Assembly: GCF_015244705.1 (NCBI RefSeq)
Contig: NZ_JABCQF010000001.1
Coordinates: forward strand, 558,001 to 622,000
Reading direction: 5' to 3'
Length of the DNA: 64,000 bases
Source: Gluconobacter potus
Lineage (GTDB): Bacteria > Pseudomonadota > Alphaproteobacteria > Acetobacterales > Acetobacteraceae
The position numbers and the translations under genes are program-made. The notes under the pieces are model-generated. The model saw nothing but the letters and a program-made list of their open reading frames with translations, was not told where the DNA came from and searched no databases. Shown here piece by piece: positions 16,288 to 24,603 of the stretch; the first letter of the stretch is position 1; each line of letters begins with the position of its first letter.

Positions 16288-17096
16288 AACCATCCCATCT
16301 CGGCAGTCTGGTGGGGGGCGTGCTTGTGGGGCTGCTGCTCGGAGTTGTCGTGCTCGGCTTTGTCTGGCTGCCTTACGATCCGCGCGCCATCGATCTGGAC
16401 CATGTGCTTCAGGCGCCTACGGTGGCGCACTGGCTTGGGACCGATGCCTTCGGGCGGGATGTTGCGTCGCGTGCCATGCTGGGCGCGCGGACCAGTCTGC
16501 TGATCGCGCTTCAGACCGTCTGTGCGACGCTTGTCGCGGGGGTGCCGGTCGGGGTGCTGGCGGGCTACCTGCGGGGATGGACGGACAGGCTGATCATGAT
16601 CGTTGCGGATGCGATCCTTGCCTTTCCGGCGATGCTGCTGGCGTTGACGCTGGTTGCGGTGATGGGCGGCAACCGGAGTGCCATCGTCATTGCGCTGGCG
16701 GTATCCTACCTCCCGGCTGTCGTGCGGGTCGTGCGGTCCAGTGTGCTGTCGATCCGTGAGCGCGAGTATGTCGAGGCGTCGAAAGTTGCCGGAGACGGCG
16801 CGCTCTACACGATGTGCCGTCATATCCTGCCGAATGCCCTGCCGCCGATCCTGATTATTGCGACCAGCCTGTTCGGATGGGTGATCCTTTATGAAAGTGC
16901 CCTGAGCTTTCTGGGGGTTGGTGTGCCGCCTCCCACACCGACCTGGGGGAACATGCTGGCCGAGGCGCGGCCTTATATCAGCACGGCTCCGTGGCTGAGC
17001 CTTGTGCCGGGGATCTGCCTCATGCTGACCCTGCTTGGCGTCAACATGCTGGGTGACGCCATTCGCGACCGCCTCGACCCAAGGGAACGGACGTGA
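16284..17096 (+). CDS. dppC: Dipeptide ABC transporter permease (DppC-like)
   Basis: This 270-residue permease has the DppC/OppC pattern: an N-terminal membrane segment, the LGTDAFGRDVASR motif after it, and the EAA loop (YVEASKVAGDGALY) near residues 160-180. The ATG overlaps the dppB stop (ATGA) and its own end overlaps the ATPase gene (GTGA). It is the second half of the inner-membrane channel for peptide import. Confidence 0.92.
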   Translation: MKPSHLGSLVGGVLVGLLLGVVVLGFVWLPYDPRAIDLDHVLQAPTVAHWLGTDAFGRDVASRAMLGARTSLLIALQTVCATLVAGVPVGVLAGYLRGWTDRLIMIVADAILAFPAMLLALTLVAVMGGNRSAIVIALAVSYLPAVVRVVRSSVLSIREREYVEASKVAGDGALYTMCRHILPNALPPILIIATSLFGWVILYESALSFLGVGVPPPTPTWGNMLAEARPYISTAPWLSLVPGICLMLTLLGVNMLGDAIRDRLDPRERT

Positions 17097-18700
17097 CCGA
17101 TCTTCTGCTTCAGGTCAGGAATCTGCGGATTGCCACGCGTGCGGGGGCTACACTGGTTCAGGATTTCAATCTGGACCTTGCCGCCGGAGAACGTCTGGCC
17201 ATCATTGGCGAAAGTGGTTCGGGAAAGACCATGGCCACGCGGGCTCTCGTCAGTCTTCTGCCTCCTCCCGTGCAGGTCGTGGGAGGGACGATCCGCTTCC
17301 AGGGACAGGAGATCACCCGATTGGGCTCCCCGGGTCTGCAGCGTCTGCGCGGCCCCGGGATCGGCATGGTCTTTCAGGAGCCGATGACGTCGCTGAATCC
17401 GGCCCTGACGATTGGCCGCCAGCTTTCTGAAGGGCTGAAACGTCATTGCGGGCTGTCGCAGGCGGCTATTCGTGGCCGGATCATTGATATGCTGCATCGT
17501 GTCCGGATCCGTGAGCCCCAGCGCTGTCTTGCGGCCTATCCGCATGAATTTTCGGGCGGGATGCGGCAAAGGATCATGCTGGCTTCCGTACTGCTGCTGA
17601 AGCCCTGCCTTCTGATTGCCGATGAACCGACCACGGCGCTCGATGTTCTCAGCCAGCGTGAAGTCATGGACATCATGGTTGAACTGACGCAGGAACAGGG
17701 GACAGCGCTTCTGCTGATCTCGCATGATCTGCCTCTGGTCGAACGCTATACCGACCGGGCGATCGTCATGGAAAAGGGCGTTGTGGTGGAGGCAGGCCCG
17801 ACCGGGGCGATGATGGCTCATCCGACCCATCCCTATACCAGAAAGCTGATCGGGGCCCTGCCACGGCGGAAAGCGGTGTCTGTGGAGGGAGTGAAAGAAA
17901 AAGCGCCCGTCCTGCTGTCGATCGACCAGGTCTGTGTGGAATACGCTACGAAGCGTGGTCTGCTGCGTGCCGGGTCGCCCCGCCGGGTGCTCGATGCTGT
18001 ATCGCTGCAGGTTAGGGCGGGGGAAATCGTTGCCCTTGTCGGGGGAAGTGGATCAGGAAAAACCACGCTGGGCCGGACGGTCATGGGGCTGACGTCCTTT
18101 GTATCGGGATCGGTTCTTTTTGACGGTTCCGACATCGCAACGCTTGGCGGAGCAGCGCAGCGCGATTTCCGCCGTCAGGTTCAGCTTGTGTTTCAGGATC
18201 CGTTTTCCTCGCTTGATCCCAGGCTGTTCGTTGCTGAAATTGTCGCGGCTCCGTTGCGCCATGTTCCCGGACTGGATGAGGCTGCGCGCCAGGCGCGTGT
18301 AGAGGCCGTTCTGACGTCAGTGGGACTGGAAGGCTTCGCACGGCGTCTGCCACATGAGATGTCCGGTGGGCAGCGTCAGCGTGTGGCGATCGCGCGCGCT
18401 ATTATTTCAAATCCGAGGATTATTGTGGCGGATGAACCTGTTTCGGCTCTTGATCTGAGCGTCCAGCAGCAGATTCTTACCCTGCTTCAGACATTGCAGC
18501 GTGAGCAGGGGTTTGCCTGTCTTTTCATCACGCATGATCTGTCGGTTGTGGAACAGATTGCTGACCGGGTGGTCGTGATGGAAAACGGGGTGATCGTTGA
18601 GGAGGGATCTGTGGCCGGGGTTTTTGCGAACCCACAGCATTCCTATACACGCCAGTTACTCTGTGCGACGCCGAAGCTGATCCCTGATCCGGAGCGCTGA
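17093..18700 (+). CDS. Fused dual-ATPase subunit of dipeptide ABC transporter (DppD-DppF fusion)
   Basis: The 535-residue protein contains two complete ABC ATPase modules. The first has Walker A GESGSGKT, signature FSGGMRQR and Walker B LLIADEPTTALD; the second has [16 protein letters not shown] and IIVADEPVSALD. In many bacteria these are separate DppD and DppF proteins; here they are one chain. Both halves keep all catalytic motifs. The start is a GTG overlapping the dppC stop. It powers peptide import at the inner membrane and completes the four-gene operon. A weak 5-bp hairpin followed by T-rich sequence lies just after the stop. Confidence 0.92.
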   Translation: MTDLLLQVRNLRIATRAGATLVQDFNLDLAAGERLAIIGESGSGKTMATRALVSLLPPPVQVVGGTIRFQGQEITRLGSPGLQRLRGPGIGMVFQEPMTSLNPALTIGRQLSEGLKRHCGLSQAAIRGRIIDMLHRVRIREPQRCLAAYPHEFSGGMRQRIMLASVLLLKPCLLIADEPTTALDVLSQREVMDIMVELTQEQGTALLLISHDLPLVERYTDRAIVMEKGVVVEAGPTGAMMAHPTHPYTRKLIGALPRRKAVSVEGVKEKAPVLLSIDQVCVEYATKRGLLRAGSPRRVLDAVSLQVRAGEIVALVGGSGSGKTTLGRTVMGLTSFVSGSVLFDGSDIATLGGAAQRDFRRQVQLVFQDPFSSLDPRLFVAEIVAAPLRHVPGLDEAARQARVEAVLTSVGLEGFARRLPHEMSGGQRQRVAIARAIISNPRIIVADEPVSALDLSVQQQILTLLQTLQREQGFACLFITHDLSVVEQIADRVVVMENGVIVEEGSVAGVFANPQHSYTRQLLCATPKLIPDPER

Positions 18701-18786
18701 TAAATTCGTTCTTTGCGAATATTTTATCGTATTTCTTTTCGATTTTGTGAAATGACAGGCAAAGAAATGCATTTTTCAGGGTGTAT

Positions 18787-19329
18787 ATGAACGAGACTGA
18801 CATACTTCGTTATGACCGATACACAATTGTCCTGCACTGGGCCGTGGGCTTCTGTGTCGTGCTTTTGTGGGTGATGGCAGAAGGGGCGGAACTCCTGCCC
18901 AAAGGGCCACTGCGATTGTCCATCTGGTCGGTCCATGTTCTGACTGGCTTTCTGCTGGCTTTGCTTCTTCTGGTGCGAATCGCGTGGCGTGTGACGGGCG
19001 GCCGCCGTCTGCCCCCTGCGGAACGGGGCGTGTCCCATATGGCGGCAGTGTTCGTTCATGGTCTGCTGTATGTATTGCTGATTGCCGTGGTGGGGCTGGG
19101 GATTGCGAATGTTTTCGGACATGGCTTTCCTTTATTTGGTATCTGGCGGTTTCCGCGTCTGTGGGACAGGCCGGTACAGCATTTTATTGCTGGCTGGCAC
19201 GGTACGGTAGCCAATGTCATCATGATCATCGTTCTGATACATGTGGCAGCCGTGGCGTTTCATTCTCTGATCCTCAAGGATCATATCCTGCGACGAATGA
19301 TGCCGGGTTCTCGTCGTTTCCCACGATAG
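18787..19329 (+). CDS. Cytochrome b561 (diheme membrane cytochrome b, CybB-like)
   Basis: This protein of about 180 residues has four hydrophobic segments and the prokaryotic cytochrome b561 layout: a histidine in TIVLHWAVGF, another in WSVHVLTGF, and a pair in the last helices (AGWHGTVAN and VLIHVAAVAFH), the likely axial ligands of two hemes. These proteins move electrons between quinol and periplasmic acceptors or superoxide. I chose ATG at 18787, six bases after AGGG; a GTG six bases earlier is possible. It has no cytochrome partner gene next to it, so its redox partner is unknown. Confidence 0.87.
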   Translation: MNETDILRYDRYTIVLHWAVGFCVVLLWVMAEGAELLPKGPLRLSIWSVHVLTGFLLALLLLVRIAWRVTGGRRLPPAERGVSHMAAVFVHGLLYVLLIAVVGLGIANVFGHGFPLFGIWRFPRLWDRPVQHFIAGWHGTVANVIMIIVLIHVAAVAFHSLILKDHILRRMMPGSRRFPR

Positions 19330-19813
19330 TCTTCATATTTGTGAAATCTGCTGTTCGTTATTCCGGATGGCCCTCCCAGGTCTTGCTTCCCTGTGAGGGC
19401 ATCATATTTCAGAAAAAACGGTTATTCCTGATTCTGGAGTAATGGAAATATAGTATATTGATCTTCATATATCCAATTAATTTCATTAAATATATAAACA
19501 ATACATATTTGTATGTAAAATAAACTCCTTAATTATTATGGCTTAATAATAATTTTTAGCTTATTTCAATATAAATACTTAATTCACTGAATATATGTGG
19601 GTCGAAGGGAATGCCCTCAAAAAGGGATTTCGTTTTGGAATGAGGAAGTGTCGGCCTGTCTGGTGAAGAATCGCCCCTGATGCAAAGCTAAAATTGCACT
19701 TTCGCTTTACAAAAAACATTTCATTCATATCATATCGGAATCGCACTGACGTAGGGCGTAACCGACGGGCGGTTGGGTCATGAACCGGTGGTCTGAAGGA
19801 GAGGGCATCTACG
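19330..19813. other. Long AT-rich intergenic region before a TonB receptor gene
   Basis: These 484 bases hold no credible gene. The stretch from about 19440 to 19600 is far richer in A and T than its surroundings, with runs such as AATAATAATTTTT and several TATATA-like pieces, which suggests a bent-DNA promoter region or foreign material. A GA-rich ribosome-binding site (GGAGAGGGC) precedes the receptor start at 19814. I see no Fur-like dyad here. Confidence 0.6.
19366..19403 (+). terminator. Possible terminator hairpin after the cytochrome b561 gene
   Basis: GATGGCCCTC (19366-19375) can pair with GAGGGCATC (19395-19403), leaving one bulged base and a 19-base loop. It lies 37 bases after the stop of the cytochrome gene. 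There is only a short T-rich stretch after it, so efficiency is doubtful. Confidence 0.35.
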
Positions 19814-22075
19814 ATGCTGTTTAGAAGCAGGGCTTACAGGACTTTTGCCAGCACCAGCCTGGGAGGCATGTCTCTCTTCTATGTTGATATGGCCTGGAGC
19901 CAGACCAGTATTCCGCCTGCCCATGACGGTCATGTGGTTACCCAGGCAACCGTCCCGACAAGCAAGGTCAAGCCTCCGCCTGCCAGAACCGCCGCCAGTG
20001 CCGAGCCAGTTTTGGAAAACATTGTGGTTACCGGTACGAGAGCAAACCGTTTCGGGACCGATGTCGTTCAGGCAGGAAGCTTCCGGGGGGCCAAGGCGCT
20101 GGATACGCCTTTGACCGTGAATGTGATTTCGCGTGCTGTCATCGAAACGCAGCAGGCCCGCAACCTTCAGGAAGTGTTGCAGAATACAGCAGGCGTGACC
20201 GTGTCGCAGACCACGCCAACGGTTTACAGCAACCTCGCCATTCGCGGAATTGCGGTCGACAACAGGAGCAATTACCGTCTCGACGGGATACTGCCGATCA
20301 TCAACCTGATTGATATTCCCATTGAGGATAAGGATCGTGTTGAAGCATTAAAGGGCGCGTCGGCACTGTATTATGGTTTTACGACGCCGGCTGGTATTAT
20401 CAACCTGACGATGAAACGGCCGACCCAGAAGCGCTATCTCGAAGTTGATGGGGTTGGCGACAGTAATGGTGGCCGTGGCGGTCATATTGATTACGGGCAG
20501 ACATGGGGTATGTTTGGCGCGCGGATCAATGGATTATATGCAGATGTTGATTCTGGTATCGATAATACGTTCGGAAGCCGTTACCTGACTTCCGGTGCAT
20601 TTGATCTGAAGCCAACCAAAAATCTGACCATGCGGCTGGATATCGAGCACATCTACAAGGAGATAAATGAACCGGGCATTTTCCGCTTCGTGAAAAAGCC
20701 GACCTCGACGGTGGCGGACCCTTATCCGTCGGTTACTCTGCCGCCTCTGATCGATCCGCGGACCAATTTTGGTCCGGACTGGGCTCTGAACAGGGCGCAG
20801 GAAACCAATCTTCTGGGGACGGTGGACTGGAAGATAACGAAAGCCTGGAATTTCTCCCTGAGTGGGGGGCAGTCCTGGCTGTGGCGTGACCGGCATTTCA
20901 ATTATCTCGACCCGAATAATATCAATACAAATCCTGCGGCCGGTGTTGTGGGAGAAAATGTGCTGACGGTGGGAAATCAGCAGAATTACGAGGCTGTCAA
21001 CCGGAACGCCCGTGCTGAGGTGGCCGGGACGTTCAGGACGGGGCCTCTGGTGCATGAACTGCTGGTCGGCGCGTCGGTCAATGTGCGTGACCAATATAAC
21101 CCTTCGACAGTCAATCAGACATTTACCCAGGATTATCTGGACCCTCATCCGATCGATGAAGTCACCTACAAGTCTTCCGTGTTCACAAATACCAGAATCA
21201 ATGACAAGGGCCTGTATGCGTTTGACCGGATAAAGTTCCGTGAATGGCTGCAATTGCTGGGAGGGATCCGTAAATCAGATTATACGGAAGAAATGATCAA
21301 TGGCGCCAGGACGTTCCATGCCACGCCGATCACCTATTCCTATGGTGGTATCATCAAGCCCATAAAATGGATGAGCCTTTATGGGACTTATATCGAAGGG
21401 CTGGAATCAACGCCGGGTGCACCGACGACGGCTGTCAATTATGGGCAGCAGCTTCCGGCTGCGAAATCGCAGCAGGAAGAAGGAGGTATCAAGATACAGC
21501 CGACTAAAAATCTTCTTTTTCAGGTTGCGTATTTTGTCATCAATCGCGCTTCAACCTATGTCAACGGCGCGAACATGTATGTCGAGGACGGGCGTCTGCG
21601 CTATCGGGGTTTTGAATTCAGCCTTACCGGCGACCTGACGGATGACCTGTCCATTTATGCCAGTGGGCAGGCGCTGAATGCGAAGCAGATATCGGGAGCG
21701 CCAAGCAGCATATCGGCCAGCGGTGTCTATACGCCTACTGTCGTTGGGCGGTGGGTTGAAAATACGCCGAAATATACGGCATCCGTTTCGCTGAACTACA
21801 AGATGGATCGTGTCATTCCGGGTCTGAGCTTCAATGGTGGGTTCGTCTATATTGGCCGCCGTGCGATCGATGCCCTGAATCAGGCCTGGATCCCGGGATA
21901 TGTCCTGTTCAACATGGGGACGTCATACCATCGTATGGTGAGCGGTCATGAGATGACGTTTCGGGTGAATGCCGACAATATTACCGGAAAACGTTACTGG
22001 GCATCGACGGGTGCAGATCTTCTGGCTGAAGGAGCGCCTCAGGTTGTAAAATTCTCGGTGGCCATGAAATACTGA
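19814..22075 (+). CDS. TonB-dependent outer-membrane receptor (siderophore type) 1
   Basis: This 753-residue receptor has a signal peptide, a TonB-box-like segment (ENIVVTGTR near residue 70), a plug domain with LDTPLTVNVISRAV and RVEALKGASALYYG, and a 22-strand barrel ending in an aromatic residue (VAMKY). This family imports ferric siderophores and some other large ligands with energy from TonB. No FecI/FecR pair and no clear Fur site accompany it. It is closely similar in layout to the next gene, a probable tandem duplicate. The ligand is unknown. Confidence 0.9.
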   Translation: MLFRSRAYRTFASTSLGGMSLFYVDMAWSQTSIPPAHDGHVVTQATVPTSKVKPPPARTAASAEPVLENIVVTGTRANRFGTDVVQAGSFRGAKALDTPLTVNVISRAVIETQQARNLQEVLQNTAGVTVSQTTPTVYSNLAIRGIAVDNRSNYRLDGILPIINLIDIPIEDKDRVEALKGASALYYGFTTPAGIINLTMKRPTQKRYLEVDGVGDSNGGRGGHIDYGQTWGMFGARINGLYADVDSGIDNTFGSRYLTSGAFDLKPTKNLTMRLDIEHIYKEINEPGIFRFVKKPTSTVADPYPSVTLPPLIDPRTNFGPDWALNRAQETNLLGTVDWKITKAWNFSLSGGQSWLWRDRHFNYLDPNNINTNPAAGVVGENVLTVGNQQNYEAVNRNARAEVAGTFRTGPLVHELLVGASVNVRDQYNPSTVNQTFTQDYLDPHPIDEVTYKSSVFTNTRINDKGLYAFDRIKFREWLQLLGGIRKSDYTEEMINGARTFHATPITYSYGGIIKPIKWMSLYGTYIEGLESTPGAPTTAVNYGQQLPAAKSQQEEGGIKIQPTKNLLFQVAYFVINRASTYVNGANMYVEDGRLRYRGFEFSLTGDLTDDLSIYASGQALNAKQISGAPSSISASGVYTPTVVGRWVENTPKYTASVSLNYKMDRVIPGLSFNGGFVYIGRRAIDALNQAWIPGYVLFNMGTSYHRMVSGHEMTFRVNADNITGKRYWASTGADLLAEGAPQVVKFSVAMKY

Positions 22076-22194
22076 GGGGATCGGTTTGTCTGGGGAAGGA
22101 TTGGGGCTTTCCCCCGGATATGTCTGCTGGACCATAACCGGAATCTGTTTCCTGTCCGGAATTTTTTCAGTGGAGTTTGCAGTCAGGATCACGG

Positions 22195-22221
22195 CACCAC
22201 GGATGCCGTGCTTCCGTGGTG
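22195..22221 (+). terminator. 9-bp hairpin between the tandem receptor genes
   Basis: CACCACGGA at 22195-22203 pairs perfectly with TCCGTGGTG at 22213-22221 around a 9-base loop. No T-run follows, so it may act as an attenuator or mRNA-stability stem rather than a classical terminator. A weaker 5-bp stem followed by six Ts ends near 22167 and could be the actual terminator of the first receptor gene. Confidence 0.4.
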
Positions 22222-22323
22222 TTGAGGGGTTGATGCCGCTATTGGCACAATTGTCAGTTCCCAAGGATGCGGAGCGTGACATTGTGTTAAAATGCTTTAT
22301 TGCGAATCACTATTATTATCACT

Positions 22324-24570
22324 ATGTGTGCCCGACTGTATCAGCTTCAAGGGACACACCCATCCGTGCGCCAGGATTTTTTTCTGAAATTTCAGAGGAC
22401 TACGCTTTGCATTGTCTTCGGCGCATTTGCTGTTTCGCAGGTGCGGGCGGCAGAACTCCCTGTTTCGGAGAGAAACAGGATCGACTCACATCAGGCGCAT
22501 AAAAAGAAGGACAAGGTGCAGGCGAAGAGTGAGCCTTCGGTGTCCGGTGCTTCCGAACGGCAGCTTGATGAATCCATTGAGGTCAAAGGATCGAGCAGAA
22601 AATTCAATGCCGATGTCGTGCAGATCGGTACTTTCCGGAACCAGTCGATCATGGACACGCCCATGACGGTGACGGTCCTGACCCGTGCGTTGCTGGATGC
22701 TCAGGGCGCCCAGACCATTACCGATGCGATGCGTGATGTTGCGGGGGTTATTTCATCCAGTACGAGCCCGATTACCGCCCCGAATTTCATGGCCAGAGGT
22801 GTCCAGATCCAGGCGCGCACGAATTACAGGCTCAATGGAACGCTTCCGATTATCGCGCTTTCGCCGATCATGCTGGAAAACAAGGAGCGTGCTGAAGTCC
22901 TCAAGGGTGTTTCCGCTCTGTATTATGGTTTTACCACGCCGTCGGCCATTGCGAATTTCGTGACGAAACGAGCCGGCTCCCGACCGGTTACGGTGGTTAG
23001 CCTGACGGGGGACAGCCAGGGAAGTTATGGTGGTGGCGTTGATCTCGGGCGGGAGTTTGGCGCACGGAAGCAGTTTGGCGCACGGATCAACGGTTATGCC
23101 AGCAATGTCGGCACAACTGTTAATGGTGTTGCCGGCAATCGATGGCTTGTGAGCGGTGCTTTTGACTGGCGCCCGACCGACCGACTGTCTTTCAAGCTGG
23201 ATATTGAGAATTCCAAGGAAGAAACTTACGAACCTGGCGGTATTACGGTACCCGCTGCTGTTGACGGGCAGATTACGCTTCCCCGGATCCCGTCCATTCA
23301 TAACCGGTATGCTGCCAAGGACGCGCCGTACAATGCCTGGGCGACGAATGTTCTCGGACGCATGGATTACGCGATCTGGAAAGACTGGGCGTTTCGGGTC
23401 GAGGGCGGAATAGCGCGGACGCGGCGTCAGCGTGCCATTTCCAATGTTTCCAATGTTGATCTGGCGACAGGATGGGGCACAAACACGACGACCTATGCGG
23501 GCGACCAGGATTATTACAATCTGAATGTTCGTACCGAACTGTCCGGGTCTGTCAAAACCGGTTTCATCCGGCATGAACTGCTTTTTGGCTATAACCGGAA
23601 TGCACAGGTTCAGGATGATCAGAACCGTACAAATTATAAATCGTTCAGGCAGAATATCTATAATCCCATCGATATGGATTTTGACGCATTGTCTGCGACG
23701 GGGTCTACCGAAACCTATGGAAGCACCAATACGGATACCGGCTATTACATGATGGACCGGGCCGAATTCCTGAAATATTTTACTCTGATCGGAGGCGTGC
23801 GTTACGAAACTTATGAGACGTATACGCCGCACACCAACAGTGATTATACCGTCAAGAAAGTGACGCCGATCGGGAGTCTGGTTATTCGGCCCACAAAGCA
23901 GAGCAGCCTTTATGGAAGTTATATCCAGGGGCTGGAAAGTGCCGGAACCGCACCTGACAGCGCAGTCAACGCAGGGACCATCCTGTCGCCGGTGACGAGC
24001 AGCCAGTATGAGTTCGGTGCGCGGTACAAGATCAAGGAGGCCCTGATTTCCCTGGCCTATTTCCATATTGATCGTGGGCTTGCCTATGCCAACCAGGACA
24101 ATGTCTATGTTGTCAACGGCCGGGCCATTCATAAGGGCGTGGAATTGTCCGTACAGGGGAGTGTCACGCATGAACTCTCCATTTCCGTTTCAGGAACATG
24201 GACGCATGCCGTGCAGGCGCAGACCGGGAATGCCGCGCAGAACGGGAAATCGGTGATCGGTGTGCCGGATTATGCCCTGTCTGCTTTTGCGGAATACAGA
24301 CCGGATTTTCTGCCTGATCTGGGCCTGAATGCAGGTGTCTATTATGTGGGCAGACGTTCCGCGGACAGTCTGGGGCGTGCCTATGTGCCGGATTATGTAA
24401 CGCTCAGCCTTGGTGCCAATTACCGTTTGCAGCTTCCATCGGGGCAGACTGTAACTTTCCGGGCAAATGGCAATAACGTTACCAATACCCGGTATTGGTC
24501 CAATGCCGATACGGTGCTGTTTGTCGGGTCTGGTGCGACAGCCAATTTCTCGGCCAGTTTTTCTTTCTGA
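22324..24570 (+). CDS. TonB-dependent outer-membrane receptor (siderophore type) 2
   Basis: The protein has about 748 residues, with a TonB-box-like ESIEVKGSS, a plug (MDTPMTVTVLTRALLD, RAEVLKGVSALYYGF) and a barrel ending in FSASFSF. Many positions match the receptor encoded just upstream, including the plug block LKG-SALYYGFTTP, so the two are paralogues. The start is uncertain. ATG at 22324 has no ribosome-binding site, a TTG at 22300 is possible, and GTG at 22366 is preceded by AAGGG and gives a more normal signal peptide ending in QVRAA. No regulator is adjacent. The ligand is unknown. Confidence 0.88.
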   Translation: MCARLYQLQGTHPSVRQDFFLKFQRTTLCIVFGAFAVSQVRAAELPVSERNRIDSHQAHKKKDKVQAKSEPSVSGASERQLDESIEVKGSSRKFNADVVQIGTFRNQSIMDTPMTVTVLTRALLDAQGAQTITDAMRDVAGVISSSTSPITAPNFMARGVQIQARTNYRLNGTLPIIALSPIMLENKERAEVLKGVSALYYGFTTPSAIANFVTKRAGSRPVTVVSLTGDSQGSYGGGVDLGREFGARKQFGARINGYASNVGTTVNGVAGNRWLVSGAFDWRPTDRLSFKLDIENSKEETYEPGGITVPAAVDGQITLPRIPSIHNRYAAKDAPYNAWATNVLGRMDYAIWKDWAFRVEGGIARTRRQRAISNVSNVDLATGWGTNTTTYAGDQDYYNLNVRTELSGSVKTGFIRHELLFGYNRNAQVQDDQNRTNYKSFRQNIYNPIDMDFDALSATGSTETYGSTNTDTGYYMMDRAEFLKYFTLIGGVRYETYETYTPHTNSDYTVKKVTPIGSLVIRPTKQSSLYGSYIQGLESAGTAPDSAVNAGTILSPVTSSQYEFGARYKIKEALISLAYFHIDRGLAYANQDNVYVVNGRAIHKGVELSVQGSVTHELSISVSGTWTHAVQAQTGNAAQNGKSVIGVPDYALSAFAEYRPDFLPDLGLNAGVYYVGRRSADSLGRAYVPDYVTLSLGANYRLQLPSGQTVTFRANGNNVTNTRYWSNADTVLFVGSGATANFSASFSF

Positions 24571-24603
24571 ACGATTTTCAGTACGGCATGGGATCGCCTG
24601 TGG

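Noticed and set aside
18704-18720. Hairpin ATTCG/CGAAT after the dipeptide ABC operon
   Set aside because: Only five base pairs with a seven-base loop; too weak to call a terminator although T-rich sequence follows.
22086-22502. Small open frame of 138 codons between the tandem receptors
   Set aside because: It overlaps the start of the second receptor in another frame, has no ribosome-binding site and resembles nothing known.
22753-24171. Open frame of 472 codons on the minus strand
   Set aside because: Antisense to the second tandem TonB receptor, which has full plug and barrel features.
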